Source: Hygrocybe punicea
Lineage: Eukaryota > Basidiomycota > Agaricomycetes > Agaricales > Hygrophoraceae
Direction of reading: 5' to 3'
Assembly: GCA_963556145.1 (NCBI GenBank)
Contig: OY744468.1
Coordinates: 6,510,001 to 6,574,000, forward strand
Length of the DNA stretch: 64,000 nt
The position numbers were made by a program, and so were the translations under genes. Of this stretch, positions 57,938-64,000 are shown in pieces (position 1 is the stretch's first letter; each line of letters starts with the position of its first letter). A model generated the notes under the pieces. That model ran no database searches and was not told where the DNA came from. It saw only the letters and a list, made by a program, of their open reading frames with translations.

Positions 57938-59162
57938 AACAGCAGCCCCACCCTGATCCGTACATCCCCTGGCCCCCGGCCTTCACCCCCCCCTCGTCCC
58001 CCTACCTTACGATCTAACCACACCCAGGTTCAATTATTATGGGAGACATACTCTCACCGGGAACGGCACTGCCGAGCCCACACGTTGCCTCAGCCCTTCA
58101 CGCACTCTTTGCTGTAACAAGAAGTATAATTCACAGTAATCTCTACATACGATGTACCGTAAAGGAGAATAAACTAGGATTAAAAAAAAAAAAAAATTGA
58201 ACTAGGATCTGACTGTGACACTGACATCACTGCCAGTGATGCCTCTTTTTTCTATGATGATGCACTTGATGAAGCTTCTATTATCAAGCACCTCCCTGAT
58301 GATATTTCATTACTATTTCCATCTGGAGTCACTCAATCTGCATCTCCTCCTGACAAACTCAAAGAACTTGACTGGAATTTTCTTTCGTTGAAGAGCCCTG
58401 ACACTGGCCACAAAGCAGACCTGAATTTACCTCATTCAAACTTGGAGGCAATATCATGGCAGGAGCTTCTCTTTGCTGAGGACCACCTTTCCAATTGTGT
58501 TTGCAACTTCCTCAATATCTCAACAAACCCTAATGCCCATCAAATTGCTGTGCAATACATCAGCCCACACCTTTGCTTGGTTTCTTGAACAGCAGGTACC
58601 AAATGGAATTGACATATCATATCTCACTTGTAAAGTTTCCACTTCACCTGTTATGAAATTTCCCACTGTTGATGAGGCAGAGACACATGCACTGAAGGAC
58701 TTCCCTACATTCCAAAAGCAATTAAAAGAGAAATGCACACAGTCTCATAGCATTTGATAACATTATAATTCTGGTCATAATACATGTACAGTAATTTTAC
58801 TGCCAATGCTGTGTGAGTTATGGTGGAACTGTGAGCTTCAGTGAGACATTGCGAGGAGGTGTTGACAGTGGAAAATGGGCCTGAGTTGCAAATGGTGTGT
58901 GGGGCTGGCATTGGCAGCTGCCAGCCATGCACAGTGGCCTATAGCAGTGAACAGGTGGCATTGGTGAACAGTGGGCTGTTGTTGATAGTGGTGAACCATG
59001 GGCTGTCATGGTGAGAGGTGGAGTTGGTGGTGAATGGTGGCCTATAGTGGTAAATGGTGGGCTAGTATGGGTGGTGAGCAGTGTGTAGTGGGCATTTACA
59101 GCTGTGAACAGTGGCCTATAGCAGTCAATGGACAACTTTGGTGGTGAACTGTGGGCCGTTGC

Positions 59163-61018
59163 TAGGCTATGGCACAGATATGGGTAAATCCATATCTGTG
59201 CCAATCCATACCCATGCAGGTATGGGTATGGATCAAAAAAATTGTAATCATGGATCTGCGGATATGGATACTGCCAGATACCACATATGGCAATAGTTGT
59301 CACATGAGTGACAACCAACCCCACCACCACAGACACGGAAACAACAACACAACAACAACAGCAACAACAAGAACAGAGAAGAATGGCCAGGGGGGTGGTG
59401 TGCCCACCTACTGGCCCAGGTACATGCCCCAAACACATCCACATTGATGTCAGCTAACCCCCTGCTGCCTGCACACCAGACCTGAAGAAGAAGGACAACA
59501 GGAGCATGGGTGTAGCCTGCACTCCCATTTCTGTTCATCCAAGGCCCTGCCCACACCTCACAAGGGTGACAGCCACATCAATTGACATGTGTCTGGCCCG
59601 CACGAGGTGTAGGGACCTGTGTTGCTGGTGTTGAACACCAGTGACGCATCAACAGCAACAACAATGTCAATGGTGATGTGTTAACACTGGCATCATGTTG
59701 GTGACACCTGGGCCTGTCAACCTCATCAGGAAAACACGGGTTTACTTAGTCTGACTTAATCTGACTTAATCCGACTTATTTTATAAATTAAGGCTTTTTA
59801 AGTAGTTAAGTGATTAAGTGGAATTAAGAAGGTCCATCTACTTAATTTCACTTATTCCGTTATTTTTATGAATAAAATTTTATAATAGCAGCCTGATTGC
59901 GCTGCTGCAGAAACGCATGCCACGGCACTGATGCAGCGCTGGCACTGCCAGTGGTGATGCTGTTGCTGGTGCTAATGCTGGTGCCAGTGCTAGAACTGAC
60001 ACTGGGTACCTGTGTGAGTACCCATCGCTAGTGGCAAGAGAAGAAAGCGGCTTGGCTTACTTGAAACATTCCACCTCGCCGCCATCCTCACTGTCGTGCT
60101 GGCTGGTCCCAGCACTGCTCCTCCTGGCCTGCGCTGGCACTGCTTGCTGGTACTGCCATGGTGTGCGTGCTAGTGTTAGTGCTCATCATCCTAGTCGCCG
60201 TCCTGGTCGTGCTGTCCTGCTTTTCCTATTGTCGTGGTCACAACCACTGCCATCCTCGTCATCATGCCGGCCATCCTGGACATCAGCCTTGCCATCCTGG
60301 TTGTCGGCCTTGCCGTCCTTGCCTCCACCGTCCTTGTCCTCCGCCTCATTGTCATCGCTCTCATTATTGTCCTCACTGTCCTAAAAGCACATCAATGAGG
60401 AAGAAACTTCGGGTCGAGTTTCTTACCTATAAGATGCCCTCCGCTATGCCATGCTGGTACTGGTGTAGGCACTGGTTCTGGCGCAGGTGCAGGTGTTGCG
60501 TGTGAAGACAAAAGTGAACATGGACCAAACAAAGGTAAAGTATGGACTTTGCTTTTTTTTCGACTTCTCAGCATGACAGTAGGGACACAGACCGGCACGG
60601 CACTAGTGCCAGCACTAGAACCGGCACAAGTACTAACTGCAACTACTAGTAGCATTATACTGGTATAAAAGTTGAACTTTTATTCTTAGTTAAAATTAAG
60701 TTCTTTTAATTTATGGTTAAGTGTGTTTAAGGGTGTTTAAGTCCACTAAGTCGATTAAGTCAGATTAAGTAAACCCGTGTTTTCCTGATGCTTGCAAGTC
60801 CCCTGGATAAGGTAGTTATAAAATAATTAGTATAGTATATATAGTACATATTGTATACAGTAGTCTGTACCCCTACACATGGGTAATCTGTACTCATACC
60901 CATGGGTAGAGTATCCATGAGAAAAATCTGTGCCTGATGGATACATGGGTATGGATTTTCATGGATATGGATATGGATCAGAAATTTTGTATCCACAGAT
61001 TACCTGTGCCATAACCTA
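59163..61018. mobile_element. hAT-type MITE, 1.86 kb
   Basis: Ends TAGGCTATGGCACAGATA (59163) and, inverted, TAGGTTATGGCACAGGTA (61018) are flanked by GCCGTTGC (59155-59162) and GCCATTGC (61019-61026), an 8-bp duplication with one mismatch. ATGGGTA/TACCCAT and GGATATGG motifs fill both subterminal regions. No transposase is present. It lies in the minisatellite and contains another TIR element. Confidence 0.85.
59724..60790. mobile_element. Nested TIR element with CTTAAT subterminal repeats
   Basis: A perfect 25-bp terminal inverted repeat starts CATCAGGAAAACACGGG, and homology extends to about 38 bp with one mismatch (ACTTA(G/A)TCTGACTTAATC). Subterminal TTAAGT/ACTTAA repeats are abundant on both sides. 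The interior (60,030-60,380) is GC-rich, low-complexity sequence. No clear target duplication, so the superfamily is not assigned. Confidence 0.75.
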
Positions 61019-61329
61019 GCCATTGCAGTGAGAGGTGGAGTTGGTGGTGAATGGTGGCCTATAGTGGTGAATGGTGGGCCATTGGTGGTGAATGGTGCAT
61101 AGTGGGCATTTACAGCCATGAACAGTAGCCTATAGTGAATGGGTGGCTTTGGTGGTGAACCATGGGCCATCACAGTGAGAGGTGGAGTTGGTGGTAAACA
61201 GTGTGCAATGGGTATTTGCAGTGTATAGAATGCTTGGCAGATGGTGTTGACAGTGAGTGGTGGGCTTGGGTGGTGGTGGTAATGGTGCGTTGGGTCAATT
61301 TTCATGTTGTGTTTGTGTTGTTTATTTGT

Positions 61330-62910
61330 TTGCACATGACTTCACTGGCATGGGTTGAAAGTCCTCCAAAGGGTGCCAAGCAAAAATTGAAGGACCTTAA
61401 AGACCTGGCTGCAAGTAATCTGGACCTCAAGGACCTCTCTCAGGAATAGTGTTGCCAAAGTTCGGTTCGGTCCGGTTTTCTCACTTTTTTAGAAAACCCA
61501 AACTGAAACCACTGGTTTGGTTCAGCCAAAGGCTGAACCTGAACTGGAACTGTGTCAAATGGTTTCAACACATTCAATCTGTGTTCAAACGTGGTTCAAA
61601 CCACGAACCACCCCTCAAATTCCTTGCAAGCTGCAGCACCATGTCAATTGACATGGGCCTGGGGTTTTGAGGAGCTGGGGGGGCATGTGGACAGGGAAGG
61701 GGGCAAACAGACAGGGAGGGGGGCAAATGGATGGGCCATCACGTCAGGTCCTGGTAGTACCTCTCCTTGTGCTGGCCATTTCCATCTGTCTTCGTGCTTG
61801 TTGTCCCCTTCAAGTTCTCTGTGCTCAACCTCACCCTCATCTTGCCGTCATTGTCGTCATTGTCGCTATTCGCCGGGGGTCAATTTTCCATTGTTGTCAT
61901 TGTTGTCATGGTCATTGTTGTCATGTTGGTGTTGGTGTTGGTGTTGGTATTGTAAGTGGTGGTGGAGGCAGCAGTGGAAGGTGTGGTTAGCATGCAGGAA
62001 AGCTGAGAAGGCAAAACTCACTTCATGTACACTGACCTCATCACCCTACTGGCCCTCCCCACCCTTGCCGTCGATAGCGGGGGCCATTTGGCCACCGTTG
62101 TCATTGTTGTCATCTGGTTGGTCATGGTCGAGGTGGTGTGGTGGTTGCATTTGCCCACAGGTTAGCTGGGGGGGAGCGAGGCTGTGGGGATGTTGCTGGC
62201 TCTCACACCCTCATCATTCTGTCTCCTCACCTATCCTCCTCATCCTGGCATTTTCTTTATCACTGCACTGCAAATCGCTGCCATTGTCATGCTCGTCATT
62301 GTCAGTGCCAGGCCACACATACCATCGTCATCGTCAAACATGTGGGCCAAGGTGAGCCTGCATGTGGTTTTTCTGTGGGAAGAAAGTGTCAGCAAGGTGG
62401 AAAATGACTGAGTACATACCTTGTACTTATAGTTATTGAGACATGGCATCTTTGTTTACGATCACATGATGTTAGTTGTAAATACTTCAATAGTAAAAAA
62501 GGACTTACATACCCCGAAATACAGCCAATGGTTTGCAGTTTGAACTGCATGTCAGTGCCAGAACTGCAAACTGAACCGGTGGTTCAGTTCAGCCAAAGGG
62601 CTGAACCAGAACTGAACTTCTGGTTCAGTTCACAGTTCAAACCGGGTTCAGCATCACTACTCAGGAACAGAAAAACAACCTTATTGTGGCTCTCATCAAG
62701 CATCAAGAGCAAAAGAGAGCCAGCTCTTGTCTGTCTAACCAGGCTGCAGTACAAGATGCTTGTGTGACTATTGAGTGTATTGAAACCAAGGTCTGCACAC
62801 ACTCTTACTCTCACAGGTCAGCACTAGACCATAGCTACCAAATATCAGTCAGTGAGAAAGCTGGTTGTGCCCCAAAAAATCAGGGCCAGGATCAGCTTTT
62901 TCCAACCAGC
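61330..62910 (+). pseudogene. Old coding fragment interrupted by a MITE
   Basis: Before the MITE the frame reads LKDLAASNLDLKDLSQE. After it, from 62,660, it continues as KNNLIVALIKHQEQKRASSC and VQDACVTIECIETK up to a stop near 62,911. The join across the 8-bp duplication keeps the frame. Lys/Leu/Gln-rich helical character. The family is not recognised; it is probably a transposon-borne protein remnant given the CpG-poor context. Confidence 0.35.
61447..62659. mobile_element. hAT-type MITE, 1.2 kb, with GGTTCAG repeats
   Basis: TAGTGTTGC (61447) and GCATCACTA (62659) form short terminal inverted repeats, flanked by an exact 8-bp duplication CTCAGGAA (61439-61446 and 62660-62667). Both sides carry GGTTCAG/CTGAACC subterminal repeats, like the MITE at 24803. 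The centre is GC/GT-rich simple sequence without a gene. Confidence 0.88.
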
Positions 62911-64000
62911 TGAGTTTAGGCAACACTACTAGTAACCCTCTCCCTAGCTGGCTTTCTTACAGGAGCACACCACCATCCTTGCCTTCCTATTCATCACCTG
63001 TGTACACATTGATCACTATGTGCAGCCCAGCCTTACAAGTTCTGAAGACTCATTGGACAAGTACTTGAGGTTGATCATTGGGTGTCATCCGACAGTTTGA
63101 GCAGTGGGCCTGCAACCCTAGTGGTAAGCCAGACCAACTTCTAGCCATGAGACCAGCTCATGACAGCCTTCTGTAGGTGGAAATGAGTGTGAGACTTTGG
63201 CCTCAGTCCATGCGGAATGCACCAAACTTATTGCATCTGGGCTTCATAAGTAGCTTTCTTTTCTCTATCATCAAACACTCAATTGGTTCTCACAGATTTT
63301 GCTGCCAAGACAACAACTATGACACTGTCATTGTGCTCACTCCTAAGGTGTTTCCTGGCCATCCAATCTCAAGTTTGCCACTCCTTCAGTGAAATATGGC
63401 TGACATTGAAAAATTATTATAACTATAGTCCAGCCAAAAGTTTAATTATAGATGTTCTGTACACATTAGCAGAAAAGTGAATTGGCAGTTTCCTAGAGGA
63501 TGAATATGGGTATAGCAGATAATATTTTCAGAACCAAAGTTGTCTGTGTTGGCCATAGGGTTGGTCACAGAGAGAAAGTACTCTATTTTTTTGAAAAAAG
63601 ATTACAGCAGCTAATTGAATTTTCTGAAGAGACAGTCCCCTAGAGATTCTCTGTGGGATCTCAAATTCCAAATATTAGAGCAATTGAACAGGTTTTGAGT
63701 AAGATATAGTGGTTTTTAGAAATTTTGAAAAAAAGAAAAAGCATTTATGCCCTAAGTTCTGCAAATAGCTGTAATATACACAATTTTGTAGAGTGCATCA
63801 AAGGCTCACCATGATAGGATGGTGAGATTGTTATGGTTGTGGTCAAAAAATCAAACAATGTGTTTTTTGGTATCACCTCAGAGTTCATTTTACTTGCCTT
63901 GTGTTTGCCTCCTGGTTTCTTGTGACTCATTCCAAGCCTCATGGCTTACCCTATTTGGAAATTGGAAATTTGCAGCCTCAACATAGACAATCCACTAAGT
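62911..64000. other. CpG-poor stretch without supported gene
   Basis: Only short frames are visible. A GGCAACACTA terminus-like motif sits at about 62,920-62,929, possibly another hAT end, but without a partner. The sequence resembles the decayed transposase surroundings at 52.5-54.7 kb. Confidence 0.45.

Larger units (their letters stand above)
54715..58195 (+). mobile_element. 5'-truncated LINE insertion, itself interrupted
   Basis: An 11-bp duplication, ATTGAACTAGG, flanks the insertion (54704-54714 and 58196-58206), and the right end is a poly(A) run at 58182-58195. Without the nested LTR element about 820 bp of LINE remains: the end of ORF2 plus a 3' UTR with ACGATCTAACC. Long target duplication, 5' truncation and a poly(A) tail are the marks of target-primed reverse transcription. 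It landed in the reading frame of the older transposase-like gene. Confidence 0.9.
53181..58760 (+). pseudogene. Old DDE transposase-like gene (Mutator-like?), split by a LINE
   Basis: Decayed blocks read in order on the plus strand. EEGDHDRFVLILSTPRQQEM lies at 53,530-53,600. LVAFILFTALKDAKATHAVY, GNTDYDSQE and LCLFHTWQSW lie at 53,695-53,945. Remnants of a downstream helical region (YLRIVPKGQDHQEVQQ) follow, then ITKVMPDFFNEYNECNA and the acidic C-terminal part QVEEDLLHQLVKDDEDD. After the LINE, the frame continues at 58,207 (DLNLPHSNLEAISWQELLFA, about 58,420). The pattern matches a multicopy Agaricomycete transposase-like family; I lean to a Mutator-like origin but cannot prove it. There are many stops, and CpG is very scarce. 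The stretch 52,545-53,180 upstream has no separate gene. Confidence 0.55.
58868..61245. repeat. Degenerate GGTGGTGAATGGTGG minisatellite, interrupted
   Basis: Variants of GGTGGTGAA(C/T)(A/G)GTGGGCC and GTGGCCTATAG recur through 58,868-59,160 and resume at 61,019-61,245. The intervening 1.86 kb is a transposon insertion. No protein-coding signal is visible. Confidence 0.75.

Noticed and set aside
1..64000. tRNA, rRNA or CRISPR features
   Set aside because: None seen by eye. GGTTCGAA-like matches sit in MITE repeats and lack cloverleaf partners.

Overview
The window is nuclear DNA of a mushroom-forming basidiomycete (Agaricomycetes). This rests on the gene content (ammonium permease, mitochondrial Lon, XRN1, C2-type phosphatidylserine decarboxylase, a 'macrofage activating glycoprotein'-like surface protein), on dense 45-65 bp GT-AG introns, and on transposon-associated protein families typical of that class. 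There are no operons, and I saw no rRNA, tRNA or CRISPR.

Layout. (1) About 1-26 kb is a repeat-rich block. It holds a broken hypothetical gene, a decayed fatty-acid-synthase alpha fragment, two tandem-repeat arrays, and a 9.3 kb hAT transposon (5807-15112, exact 8-bp target duplication) nested in an older hAT-like non-autonomous element (5671-16055). A large broken gene of an Agaricomycete repeat family (16204-23067, minus) follows, split by a coding-less LTR element (18852-20546), and then more hAT-type MITEs. (2) About 26-47.7 kb is a CpG-rich host gene island: ammonium transporter, Lon, a small hypothetical gene, XRN1, PSD2 and a GPI-anchored secreted glycoprotein. (3) About 47.8-64 kb is a second repeat block, strikingly CpG-poor. 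It holds a Tc1/mariner element with an extra gene (49860-52542) and a decayed DDE transposase gene invaded by a 5'-truncated LINE, itself invaded by a second LTR element (54890-57546). Three further TIR elements follow, two of them flanked by 8-bp duplications and one nested.

The most interesting content is the mobile DNA. The hAT element carries a transposase gene plus an antisense passenger gene and a captured BCS1-like AAA-ATPase fragment. The Tc1/mariner element carries a convergent non-transposase gene. The two LTR elements lie on the minus strand and share a 4-bp target duplication, primer-site and polypurine-tract candidates and a short hairpin with compensatory changes; I see no retroviral-type genes in them, so they look like TRIM-type elements. 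Nested target duplications give a relative insertion order. In-frame TGA codons at sites that look like former CGA or TGG codons, together with CpG loss in the old repeats, suggest that methylated-CpG decay has been silencing them.

Exon joins and coordinates were read by eye. Boundaries of multi-exon genes are firm where start, stop or splice signals are stated and approximate elsewhere.
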